This document shows, in pieces, positions 9,383 to 18,182 of a stretch of 20,301 bases of DNA (positions within the stretch are counted from its first letter, which is position 1; each line of letters opens with the position of its first letter). Both the position numbers and the translations under genes were made by a program. This DNA comes from Chara braunii (lineage: Eukaryota > Streptophyta > Charophyceae > Charales > Characeae): NCBI GenBank assembly GCA_003427395.1, contig BFEA01001005.1, positions 37,950 through 58,250 of the forward strand, read 5' to 3'. The notes below the pieces were generated by a model, which ran no database searches, had not been told where the DNA came from, and saw only the letters and a program-made list of their open reading frames with translations.

Positions 9383-9660
9383 TGAGCTCGTAGCTCCCGC
9401 GCTTCTCATCGGATTTAGGGGAGGGAGGAGGCATCTTGCGGGTTTTATCCTCGGACGAGTAGCGTGGAAAGGTTAGTTTTAGTGTTAGATTAGTAAAACT
9501 GGAGTTAGATAGAAAAAGATTTGTGCGGAGGAGTGGCGTTCGTGGACATGGCGGAGGACTGAATTCGTAGTTCACTCGCCTCTCATCGGAATCGCACGGG
9601 AAAAGTTGCCTCCTCAACATTCTAGCCCGGGGCGAGCACAAGGATCAAGTTAGTTTTGAC
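9383..9660. repeat. Degenerate direct repeat, period about 176 bp
   Basis: Two imperfect copies share the order TCGTAGYTC...CTCATCGGA, then a RGGAGGCA/TTGCCTCC-like patch, then GTTAGTTTT. The first lies around 9388-9480 and the second around 9564-9655. The similarity is partial and judged by eye. No coding frame is recognised over it. Confidence 0.35.
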
Positions 9661-9759
9661 AAGAGGTTAGTAGGAAGTGAGTTAGATGAGATAGGAGGTG
9701 TGTCGAGTGATGGCGGAAGAAAGGAGAAGGACCGAGAGTGAAGATCAATTTACTTGGTC

Positions 9760-10984
9760 ATTCTACGCCCGTTTTTGACAAGCAAGGATGCTAGACATGG
9801 GTTCTTCGGCCTTGCGAGCGTGACGAGGGGGCTAACTTCCGCTACGAATAAATGATTTAGTCAGAGCAAGTTTCGTAGGTTGCGCCAGGAGTAAATCTGG
9901 TCAGCTTCTAGCGGAAGATTCATTCGATTTGGCTCCTCCTTTCGATGAAAACGGTGGGAAGTAGGCGGCTGGATGTGATAACTTACTTGGGGGACCGCGA
10001 ACGAGCAGGGAGGGGGTTTACCTGTCAGGAAGCGCATCAGTGAAAACCGGGTCCAAGTTCGAGCGACAGATTTGGTTGTACGAGGGAAGCCGACGCCTGT
10101 GTATCTTCCCACATCCTAGCGGGAAGGATCATACTGGTTCTGCGCAAGCCAGTGGTAAGGCGAGCTGCAGGGGAGGGGGGACAGAGGATTACCGGATTAC
10201 CTATATGCCGACCAACCGCCGAATGAGCAAGCCGTGAAGACTAGAAATTCGCTCGTTAAATTGGTGCTCTGCTCGCCAAGACAAAGGTAACTGAATGGGG
10301 GGAAGGCAGGCCGTGAGACTGCAGGCTTGCTCGACAGACGGCAATGCAGCTCGCTACTGTACAAGGCAGCAGGGGTGTAGGCTTGGCGGTTAGCTGGTGC
10401 AGGACAGTTGCTGATGCATCACTAGTGTGCCGAGCTTGCTACAATGCTATCACCACTCACTGCCTTTCGTGCCAGCTGTTCTAGTGCGTTTGCAGCTGAT
10501 GCTATTCGTCGTGCATTGCTGTATACGATGCGAGGGAGTGTGAGACTACAACATTTTGCGGCTGCATTCAACGGGCTGTTTATTGACGACTAATCTAGGG
10601 AGGAGCACGGGAGCTGAGGGAAGGTGATAAGGCCTGTATACGGGGTCAATGCTGCGACTTAGGGGTTCGTCCGAAGAGGCTGTTTCACCGACTTGATTTC
10701 ATTTGACCAAGTTGATGCGCATATCATTGCGGGGCCCTCAGGCGAATGAAGGTAACGAGGCCTTCTCTTGGGAGTTGAGTTTGTCCCCCTATTGTATCTC
10801 GAGAGTCTCAAACCCCTCCTTCTGCCTTTCTTAATCTATGCCTAGTCCTGTTCTGAGAGGAAGGTGGCAGGGGGGATTGCAACCTGTAGGACCGTAGCAA
10901 GATTCTGTGGGGAGTCAACCTACCGATTGCGGGAGTTCTGTCGGAACTCAGGAGGAGTTATGGAGGCAGGGAATTGGAAGGTAA
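9760..10984. other. No recognisable gene
   Basis: This is mixed-composition DNA. The patch 10220-10345 contains two loosely similar blocks (GCCGTGAAGACT...GCTCG and GCCGTGAGACTG...GCTCG). There are no long open frames, RNA genes or known repeats that I can support. Confidence 0.4.
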
Positions 10985-11242
10985 CTATTGCTTCCCCTCC
11001 ACAAACCCAGTTATAACACTTATCTGTATTCCTTGTTACATTTTGATTAAATATACTGCATGCCCCTTTAGTTTGACTTTATGTTTGACTTTCATGACAA
11101 AACCAGACTAAGTAAAGGAATGTACGCGCAATGTCAGTTTCAGTTTTCATTGTTTAACTGAAAGCAGATTGTGAGATCATTGCATCTGGAGGAAGGATGG
11201 GAGAAAGGTTGTATTGCTTGTGTCTGACTAGGTCAACCAAAG

Positions 11243-11278
11243 GTTGGGCAAGTCTCCATAAGTTTGGGGAAACCCAAT
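11243..11278 (+). other. Stem-loop 1 of array (weakest)
   Basis: The conserved loop core CCATAAGTTTGGG (from 11256) is flanked by GTTGGG and CCCAAT, which pair over 5 Watson-Crick pairs plus one G-U pair with extra unpaired bases at the closing end. It is the most divergent of the seven. Confidence 0.4.
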
Positions 11279-11305
11279 GCTATATTTATTTTGAATTGCC
11301 TGGAG

Positions 11306-11341
11306 AACCAGACATGTTCCATAAGTCAGGGTGGTCTGGTT
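11306..11341 (+). other. Stem-loop 2 of array
   Basis: A perfect 8-bp stem, AACCAGAC/GTCTGGTT, encloses a 20-nt loop (11314-11333) identical to the array consensus except for TCA in place of TTT. A further GAG/CTC pairing can extend the stem past a bulged base. Confidence 0.75.
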
Positions 11342-11381
11342 GCTCTGACTTGTGAGGGTGGAATGTGAATGACTTTGCAGG

Positions 11382-11417
11382 GACCAAGCATGTTCCATAA
11401 GTTTGGGTGGCTTGGTC
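11382..11417 (+). other. Stem-loop 3 of array
   Basis: A perfect 8-bp stem, GACCAAGC/GCTTGGTC, encloses the consensus 20-nt loop ATGTTCCATAAGTTTGGGTG (11390-11409). The stem sequence is unrelated to that of stem-loop 2, yet fully complementary. Confidence 0.78.
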
Positions 11418-11467
11418 GCCTTGTTTAATTTGGGTTTCTTTCAGTTTCTTTAGTTTATAAACGAGGA

Positions 11468-11505
11468 GGTCTGAGCATGTTCCATAAGTTTGAGTGGATC
11501 AGCCT
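11468..11505 (+). other. Stem-loop 4 of array
   Basis: The arms GGTCTGAGC and GATCAGCCT pair at six Watson-Crick positions plus a terminal G-U, with two mismatches, around a 20-nt loop (11477-11496) that differs from consensus at one base (GAG for GGG). Confidence 0.6.
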
Positions 11506-11543
11506 CTTCCTACTTTGGTTTTAAGAGAAATGAACCAGGTTGA

Positions 11544-11583
11544 GGACCAATACATGTTCCATAAATTTGGGTGGTTTTGGTCC
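11544..11583 (+). other. Stem-loop 5 of array
   Basis: The arms GGACCAATAC and GTTTTGGTCC pair at 9 of 10 positions around a 20-nt loop (11554-11573) that differs from consensus at one base (AAA for AAG). Confidence 0.75.
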
Positions 11584-11658
11584 AACGCCACGCACATGTT
11601 GAAACCAAATGGTTATAACTTGACTATACTTTATTACTATCTTACTTATGAACATGCC

Positions 11659-11695
11659 AGTCAGACAGGGTTCCATAAGTTTGGGTGGTCTGATT
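11659..11695 (+). other. Stem-loop 6 of array
   Basis: The arms AGTCAGAC and GTCTGATT form seven Watson-Crick pairs and one G-U pair. The loop is 21 nt, with AGGG in place of ATG at its 5' side, and is otherwise consensus. Confidence 0.72.
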
Positions 11696-11927
11696 ATAGA
11701 TTATCACCAACTGAAGAGAGTACTAATTAAGAATAAACTTGTGATACGAAGGGGCAGACTGAATCTTGAGCTAAAGATGATCAGTTCAGTTATATGCTAC
11801 CTTAAAAGACTAAGTGCAGATAATTATAAAAAGTTGGGATACTTAAACAGTTCAGGGTGACTAGATTGGCCTATGCCCAAAGGAGATAAAATTTGTTGTA
11901 CCCTGTGTTTGTTTATACTCCATGGCT

Positions 11928-11965
11928 GAGTTAGACATATTCCATAAGTTTGGGTGGTCTAGCTT
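11928..11965 (+). other. Stem-loop 7 of array
   Basis: The arms GAGTTAGAC and GTCTAGCTT form seven Watson-Crick and two G-U pairs around a 20-nt loop (11937-11956) with one change from consensus (ATA for ATG). It lies about 230 bases beyond the main cluster. Confidence 0.72.
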
Positions 11966-12254
11966 TATGCCCTATGTAAGTTGGGTATAAAGGGATAAAT
12001 CATTGAGAGGTTATGAACTATTGTTTAATAAATTGACTTTGGGATGGTGAGAGTACTTACCCTTGTGGTTTGACCTTCGCATGACTGAGTGCGACTACTG
12101 CTTAGTCCGAGTTTTTGTTTGATAGGTAGTTACTTTAGTTGCTCGCCACGTGTTAGAGTCATAAGAGTTAGTTTTAAATCCTGCATTTTATGAGCTAAGT
12201 TTATTTTTACTTAGGTCGATTTCTGCATTCTCTGGGATCATTTATTATACTTGG

Positions 12255-12830
12255 TCTTCTATAAATCGTGGTAAGTCATTTTCTCAACGGAAAGCGCTGC
12301 CGAAATTTCTAAAAAAAAAAGGAGTTATTCAGATTTGGTCTTTTTCAGGGTTCAGTTTTTTTGACTTTTTGGCTTAGTAAAAATCTGGAAAGCCTCATTT
12401 TCTAAAGGGAGTGCTACCCAAATTTTTGCTAATTCAGGGAGTTGGACAAAATTTGACCTTGAGAAGTCAAAGTCATTTTCAGATTCTGAACTTAGCTTTG
12501 TATAAATCTTGGAATAACACTTTCTTTATGCGAAGCGCTGTCGAAATTTCTACAAATTTAAGGGGTCAGTTGAACTTTGTCTTGAAGTCGAACTAAAGTC
12601 TAACTTATGAGTTTCTATCTGACTTAGTATAAATCTGAGAAACCTTTTTTTCTAAAGGAGATGCTGCCCAGATTTTTACTAATTCAGGGAGTTGAACAAA
12701 TTTTGACTTTTCAAAATTGGGTTTTGTTTTCATATTTGAATTATTATAAATTCTGGAAAGACATTTTTCTTATGGGAAGCGCTGTCGAAATTTTCTTAAT
12801 TTAGAGAGGTTATATTATATTTTGACAGGT
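12255..12830. repeat. Tandem repeat of about 120 bp with two alternating subtypes
   Basis: Five degenerate units are recognised by an AAATC-like anchor at 12267, 12385, 12508, 12635 and about 12752 (spacing 117-127). Units 1, 3 and 5 share GAAGCGCTGYCGAAATTT or a close variant (unit 1 AAAGCGCTGCC). Units 2 and 4 share TCTAAAGG...GCTRCCCARATTTTT followed by CTAATTCAGGGAGTTGRACA. The order is therefore subtype B-A-B-A-B, a dimer of about 245 bp. A possible sixth, shortened A-type unit starts near 12850 (TATAGAGGAGATTCAGCC). It is non-coding as far as I can see. Confidence 0.8.
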
Positions 12831-13380
12831 GGCAATTTTGACAATTCACTCTGTATAGAGGAGATTCAGCCAAAGGTCTACCTTTTCATTAGGCACAGAC
12901 TTAAGGGATAGACTCAGGATTAGTTAGGATGATTCTTGGTGAAATCGTGATATAGAGATTACTCTCGATTTGGACTCATAAATTTAGCTTGGGGATTGGT
13001 CTGTCTTATGTTACAGGTCTTTTTGAATGTTTGATTCAAAATCAGAAATAGATTCAGCTTGATCTTACAAGGACCACCTTCTATTATCACTGATAACAGG
13101 TCGGTTGCCGATTCGTCGGTCTACGACTCATTCCAATTCATCCTCAATACTCAACCTAAAAGGCTTTAGCCTGGTGATTTTTTTGTTTTATTAAGGTTTT
13201 CACCCGGACTTTTATTGAATGGTTGGACAAAGGCTGGGGCTTGCATGGCTAAAGCGAGGGGTATGAGTATAGAGATTGGTTGAAGCTGACTCCGTGCAGT
13301 GCGTTGACTTTTGATTGACTCTTTAATGTGATTGCAAGTATGATTTGTGGTTCGGATTTTAGATTTAACTGCCTACGATC

Positions 13381-13468
13381 ACACATATATATATCCCATT
13401 GTGATTGTGAGAAGTGATCATCACATACTTATTCCCCATTTACGCATATATATGTATGTGCATATATA
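13381..13468. repeat. TA-rich simple sequence
   Basis: Two AT/TA dinucleotide patches (13385-13394 and 13445-13468, the latter with TG interruptions) sit at the right edge of the AT-rich island. Confidence 0.7.
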
Positions 13469-13479
13469 GGGTGTTCGCG

Positions 13480-14984
13480 TGGTCCCAGGGACCTACGCTT
13501 AGGGGTTTAATTGGGGTTGAGATTAGAAAATGAAGGAAAACCCCTTTATTTTGTTATATGCTTCGTAAAGATTTCTTAGTCGGACGTTGGTCCTGGGTCT
13601 GGATTCAAGGTCCTTGTTCAGGACATCCCAGGTCCTAGACTCTGCATGGAAGAGATTTCCCCCCACGCAGAGCCTATTTGCTTTGCCTGCCGAGGCACTC
13701 AGCCTAAAGGTCGGAGGTGTCGCGGAGGCCACACGACTGTTCCTTCAGCCGTGCAATATCGTGAATGGGTAGACCCTCACGACACTTTGAGTTTGACACT
13801 TGAGTGTCATAAGCGATATTTGTATCCATGAGGAACCGCTTGATTGCGGGCACTAGATAGTACACCATCATTGCGACTGCTTGCGTATTCATGCATTGCT
13901 AGTTGATATGAGTTAGCCCTGCGTCCGCACGGTTTTATACTAAGTCTCGCACGCGACGTCTATCCGATTTTTGCGTCGGAGAGTTATGGGATGGCTACTA
14001 AGGGACTAGGAGTGTTGTCGCGTTGTATGTTCTGTGTCGTTTTGTGTATGTGCATGTAAGTGTGTTTTTTATTTTTATGTTCTTTAGAGTGGAGTACGCG
14101 TGGTGTGTGGGATGCGTCCTGGTCGACCGGCGACGAGTCGCGCTTGGGACCTAAGCCTCCCAAGATGTGGATTCGCATGCGGGTCCAATAGAGGCGTAAA
14201 ACCGCGCGTACCCCCTATGCTTCAGCATACAAGAAACGCCCTCGACTGGTCCACCTATGCGATTGCAGCTGATAGGCTTTCGTACTGTGGATTGGTAGCT
14301 CGACGAGGATGCACCCACCAAAGGGAGGTGACAACTCCCACGAGGTGGAGTTAAGTCGTGCCTCGCGTAGGCCCTATCATGTCGTAGAGGCTCGCGAGAG
14401 GTTTGGTTGGCACACTTGGCCGGAGCGGCTTGCGGAAGCTCCATGTGTATTCTCGACGAGGATTAAGACCAACTCCTGCGTGACGCGACTGGGAGGGTCC
14501 CGCCCCGTTTCGTGCGGTGCTGGACCGATGCGCTCGACAACGTGGCACCAACATGCCGCTATGGGTCATCGCTCTCTTCTGCTCCACTTCGAAAACAATG
14601 GTCATTACCACCAACACCATTGCGTCACGCTCCATTGTGGTGAGGCCACCACCATCGCAACCCCTTCGTGTGCATGCACTCCGTCGCCAACCATAGGGGC
14701 AACCACCACTGAGAGAACACTTACGTCCTCCTCTGCTCCCGATTCTCCAATGAAAGATGCCACCTTGGAAAACCACTCCACTCTAGGACTTATGACGTTG
14801 TCCATTGCGGCACGACGTCGTCCATGGGCCATGGTCCACTTGATTCAAATTTGAATTTTAAATTTCAGGGCTTCACGCGGTTTTCACGAGGGGGGCACGT
14901 AGTGCTTGACGTTTGAGTCATCTATACCACAAACACCACCAGACCGGACGTGAACATCGGCGACGCAGCTCCTCAAATCCTGTT
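13480..14984. other. No recognisable gene
   Basis: Open frames overlap on both strands and in several frames, as expected in GC-richer non-coding DNA. A small + frame at 13646-13831 reads CFACRGTQPKGRRCRGGH near its start. The cysteine spacing does not match a CCHC knuckle, and I do not assign it. Between 14100 and 14854 both strands are open (181 codons on +, 141 on -), with no recognisable motif in either. Confidence 0.4.
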
Positions 14985-15616
14985 TTGTTACCATAAAATC
15001 GATTGTGGAAGTGTCGTCAGGGTTCTTCATAAAACCTGTTTTGGTAAGAGTAATCTAACCGGGATGCCAAAAATCCTAAAAGACTCGTAGGGCTGGTCCT
15101 AAAGATTTAGGAAAACGTAAGGAGTCTTTAATGAGACCCTATGACCGCTGTGCTCCAGCAGGTCGATTGGTTTCGTAACTGGTATGTAGAAGCGCGCCAC
15201 TCCACCCCAACGCAATTTGATGGTCGCACCAGTACGAACGCAATTACAGCCAAGCGATTGCTCACAGAGAGTGATCAAGAACACCAGATATGGCGGTCCG
15301 GTTTCATCTATACCATAAAATCGGTTGTGGAAGTGTCGTTAGGGTTATTCATAAAACATGTTTTATTAAGAGTAATCTAGCTGCGATGCCAAAATTCCTA
15401 ACTGGTCCTAAAGATTTAGGAAACCGTAAGGAGTGGTCTAATGAGACCCTATGACTGTTGTGCTCCAGCAGGTCGATTGGTTTCGTAACTGGTATGTAGA
15501 AGCGCGCCACTCCACCCCAAAGCAATCCGATGGTCGCACCAGTACGGACGCAATCACAACGAAGCAATTGCGCACGGAGAGTGATCAAGAACACCAGATA
15601 TGACGGTCCGGTTCCA
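14985..15616. repeat. Tandem duplication, unit about 310-322 bp
   Basis: Two head-to-tail copies, about 14985-15306 and 15307-15616, are alignable from CCATAAAATCG (14991 and 15313) through GGTCGATTGGTTTCGTAACT (15161 and 15471) to ACACCAGATATG (15281 and 15591). The offset changes from 322 to 310 through small deletions, with scattered substitutions. Each copy contains CCTAAAGATTTAGG, a 6-bp inverted repeat. TCATCTATACCA at about 14919 hints at a remnant of an earlier copy. Short frames inside each copy are repeat-derived. Confidence 0.88.
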
Positions 15617-15978
15617 TCAAGAAGCTTCGGGCAGTTGCGCTAAGCCGCCATGCCCGCACGGACAACACAAAATCATCCGCACGATGTGGAGAGGCAGAGT
15701 TGTGATGCGCAACCTCACACCGCACGCGACGTCCCGTACTTCGGACACCGATCAAAGTTGTTAGGGGCGTGGCTGAGGACTTTTGGCCCTGGCGGTTGAG
15801 TCACCCGTAAGGAACAGGGGACTCTTGTCTTAGCCCGAGGTGTCAGGATGGGGTTCTAGATATCGCTGAAAGCGGATCGCGGGAGAACAAGACCCTACGA
15901 CCCTATCGTCGACGCTGTCCGAAAAAACGAAAAAAAAAAATGAACGTGAGGGAAAGAAAAAGGAGCAACGGGGTTGTT
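15617..15978. other. No recognisable gene
   Basis: This is unassigned sequence between the tandem duplication and the hairpin cluster. An A-rich stretch at about 15923-15940 is the only notable feature. Confidence 0.4.
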
Positions 15979-16171
15979 GGGAACGAAGTTCTGTTCCCTG
16001 AGGCCATGGTTTGCGCGGCCCTTTCGGGGGCCGATGCTCCGGAGGCGGGTTAGGCCTTGTTGTCAGACTCGTTGAGTCTGTGCGATCGGTTCAACACGGG
16101 TTCGCCCGGCGTCGGGCAAGTCGATGGGACCCAAGTTCGAAAACGGGCGGGGAGCGCACCCCCGTTGCGGG
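15979..16171. other. Cluster of five short perfect hairpins
   Basis: Five small inverted repeats lie within 193 bases: GGGAAC/GTTCCC (15979-15998); CGGCCC/GGGCCG (16016-16033); CAGACTC/GAGTCTG (16064-16080, 3-nt loop); GCCCG/CGGGC (16104-16117); CCCG/CGGG (16161-16171). Some are expected by chance in GC-rich DNA, but the 6- and 7-bp examples with short loops are notable together. No known structured RNA is recognised. Confidence 0.5.
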
Positions 16172-16683
16172 AGAGTTCAACGAATCGGGTAGCCCCTTCG
16201 TACCCCAGGACCAACCGTCGCCATGAGAACGAGTCTCCCTGGCGACACCAGTGACATTGGAAACGCGGTTGCAAGATGGTGTGCATGGCAGACCAAGGTA
16301 GCACCGTGAGGTCGGTGTACGACAAGATCAGAGGCGGGGAAACAAATCGCTCAATCAGCATAAACCCACTCCCGCCTATGTGGCACGCCTGGGTCGGGTT
16401 ATAAAGATGGATTGGCTCTGTGCGCCGCAGCACGCTTCGCACGTCCGCATCGCAGTATACGCCATCGTCATCTGGGATCGGGAAAGGCGGAAGCGTGTTG
16501 TGACGCCCGGGGACAAGGTTCGAGCTTGGACCACAACCCTCGCTTCCGTCCTTCGTGACGAAACCTCACTCCATGCAAAACTCAACACTACCATCGTGGA
16601 AGGATGCGCTCAATTCCCTTTCTCTATCTCTTCTCCGTAGCATCCACCTAAACGCGGCATCGGGCCCCCTGGGTGGAGATAGA
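16172..16683. other. No recognisable gene
   Basis: Short frames lie on both strands (+ 16380-16640, - 16594-16376). None shows a domain or motif that I can support. Confidence 0.4.
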
Positions 16684-16722
16684 TAGGTCGGCTGCTCCGC
16701 GCGTGCGCGGGTGGCCGATCTA
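16684..16722. other. Large GC-rich hairpin
   Basis: The outer stem TAGGTCGGC/GCCGATCTA (9 bp with one G-U) and the inner stem CCGCG/CGCGG (5 bp, 4-nt loop) are separated by a 4-nt/3-nt internal loop. It is followed 45 bases later by the AG microsatellite. It could be a cruciform, a terminator-like structure or a MITE remnant. No target-site duplication was found. Confidence 0.65.
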
Positions 16723-16766
16723 CTTAGAAGTGTCCTCCTCCCCTTCGAGTTCCGACCTGCGCGTGC

Positions 16767-16818
16767 AGAGAGAGAGAGAGAGACGACGAAGGGAGGAGGA
16801 CGCATATCACACACACAC
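16767..16818. repeat. AG and CA microsatellites
   Basis: (AG)8 lies at 16767-16782 and a short CA run at 16808-16818. The flanking sequence is unique within the window. Confidence 0.85.
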
Positions 16819-17134
16819 GCTCGCGCGGGATAAGGACAATTAATCAAGAAACGGGGAGGAAGACGGAAAGGACCGACCCACTCATGCACTCATGTTAGCA
16901 ATCAACACTCGATGCCCTATGGTCGTTCGCTCTTACTAAAACATTCACATCCATAGACCTCCATACCCGAGAAGGCATACCATACACTGTCCCCGCATTG
17001 GGGAACTTGCACACATCATACGGGGGCAAAGCAGCAATGGAGAAAAAGCTTCGTCTTAAATTTAAAGAATTCTCACGACTGGCCTCTTCAGGCCTTGTCT
17101 CCACCCGGTCCGTCGAGATAACGGGCAAGCATAG

Positions 17135-17548
17135 CCACAAGGCCCTGCCGTTGTCGGCGTCTCATCCCCACCACCGCTCTGTCCCTCCGACTGCCTCACC
17201 CCAAGTCCACCACTAACTCCGCCACCCGCCGTCATTCCGCCCACCACGAAGCACGTCAAGCCTTTCCGACACCGCGGGCTTCGTGCATAGCTTGCGCAGT
17301 TTGCAGCCGAGATCCAAGAGAGTGAGAGGAAGGGTTTGCGAGAATTTATAGCGTTGAAGGCGGCGGGGAGGCTGCGCGAAGCACGAGGTGTAGATGAGCA
17401 GGACATAAGAAGGGCAGAAGTTTCCAGAGGAAATGAAGGAGGGGAGTCAAATGGTCTGCGTGATTGGGGTGGTCGTCCAAGTGGGGTGCGCTTCTCGCGG
17501 CCACCACATTGCCCCGACTATCCCACTCAGACAACCAATCATTCGTAG
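17135..17548 (+). pseudogene. Weak coding-like frame of unknown function
   Basis: One + frame is open from 17135 to a TAG at 17546-17548, with a single internal TAG at 17288-17290. It reads a proline-rich stretch (LTPPPAVIPPTTKHVKPF) and then a charged, probably helical part (LAQFAAEIQESERKGLREFI, ALKAAGRLREARGVDEQ). The change from proline-rich to charged helix resembles the low-complexity leader of many retroelement or regulatory proteins, but I recognise no family. Both other + frames and part of the minus strand (17406-17062) are also open here, so composition alone may explain it. Confidence 0.22.
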
Positions 17549-18143
17549 GGAAAGGAGAAGGAGGGGATCAGACTTCGCTTAGAGGGAAGACAAAGAGACA
17601 TGCAGGAGGGAGATGCACAACAAGAAGGGAAGATGGCGCGGGAATGCAGAGTGGGAGAACGGGTTTACACAGTGCGCAAAAATTCGAAAACAGCCGAGTG
17701 AGCAAAAATTCAAAATTCCTACTCCTGCTAGTCCCCTGACCGTTTCTTGAATTTCTTGGCGCGGCCGCTAACCGGCCATGTGAGACCCGTCCCTTTTTCA
17801 AAAAAAGAAAAAGAAGGAAAGAAAACATAAAACCCGTTCTTCCCAACTATCCAGAGCCCGTACTCTGAGGCCTTACATGGGATTTTTCCCGAAGGGTACA
17901 GAAAACCGTCGAGTACGGGTCCTGGCATATCACATCTGTGATGCGTAGGGGGTTCCGAAAAACCAGCAGTCTCCTGACTGTTGTGTGAGTGTCTCAGTTA
18001 CTTTGAAGATTCGGGCGACCACTTCATCGTCAGCTAAAACATACCATCGCCTATTCTATGTCGATGAGTCCCGCATCGTTGTAGATTAGTCTAGCTATTG
18101 TACACATGATCCGGCCGGCCCCTTCATCGTCAACTGCCCCAAT

Positions 18144-18144
<1 letters not shown>
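17549..18144. other. No recognisable gene
   Basis: There is no supportable gene. Two blocks about 100 bases apart look alike: GATTCGGGCGACCACTTCAT (from about 18009) and GATCCGGCCGGCCCCTTCAT (from about 18108), each followed by CGTCARCT. This suggests an old tandem duplication next to the poly-T run. Confidence 0.4.

Positions 18145-18180
<36 letters not shown>
18145..18180 (-). repeat. 36-nt poly(A) on minus strand (poly-T on +)
   Basis: This is an uninterrupted run of 36 T on the given strand. In minus-strand sense it is a poly(A) run lying downstream of the two long minus-strand frames at 20281-18661. A retrotransposed transcript, or a LINE/SINE 3' end, would leave such a tail. No AATAAA lies in the last 60 bases before it. 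The second target-site-duplication copy would lie beyond the right edge of the window. Confidence 0.8.

Positions 18181-18182
<2 letters not shown>

Larger units (their letters stand above)
10985..13480. other. AT-rich island holding a stem-loop array and a 120-bp repeat array
   Basis: Base composition drops to clearly AT-rich at about 10985 and returns to GC-richer sequence at about 13480. Within it lie seven related stem-loops (11243-11965), a two-subtype tandem repeat (about 12255-12830) and TA-rich simple sequence at the right end. TTGAC cores recur through the repeat array. No protein gene is recognised. The short + frames at 11494-11730 and 11648-11860 overlap the stem-loops. Terminal repeats or target-site duplications at the island edges are not obvious. 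An inserted element, a non-coding RNA locus and old organelle-derived DNA all remain possible. Confidence 0.6.

Noticed and set aside
9033-9641. Minus-strand frames of 102 and 96 codons
   Set aside because: No motif is recognised, and they lie over a degenerate direct repeat.
11243-11965. CRISPR-like array of short repeats and spacers
   Set aside because: The conserved element is a loop, not a whole repeat. The arms vary and spacing is irregular (63-269), no cas genes are present, and the context is eukaryotic.
11243-11965. Tandem hammerhead, twister or other known self-cleaving ribozymes
   Set aside because: The hammerhead core (CUGANGA...GAAA) is absent, and the single stem with a 20-nt loop does not match the conserved cores of the other ribozyme families I know.
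14309-14854. 181-codon plus frame and overlapping 141- and 75-codon minus frames as genes
   Set aside because: Several frames on both strands are open at once, there are no recognisable motifs, and composition explains them.
16050-16640. tRNA-like GTTCRA boxes (for example AAGTTCGAA, GGTTCGAGC)
   Set aside because: No matching acceptor, D and anticodon stems were found around them.
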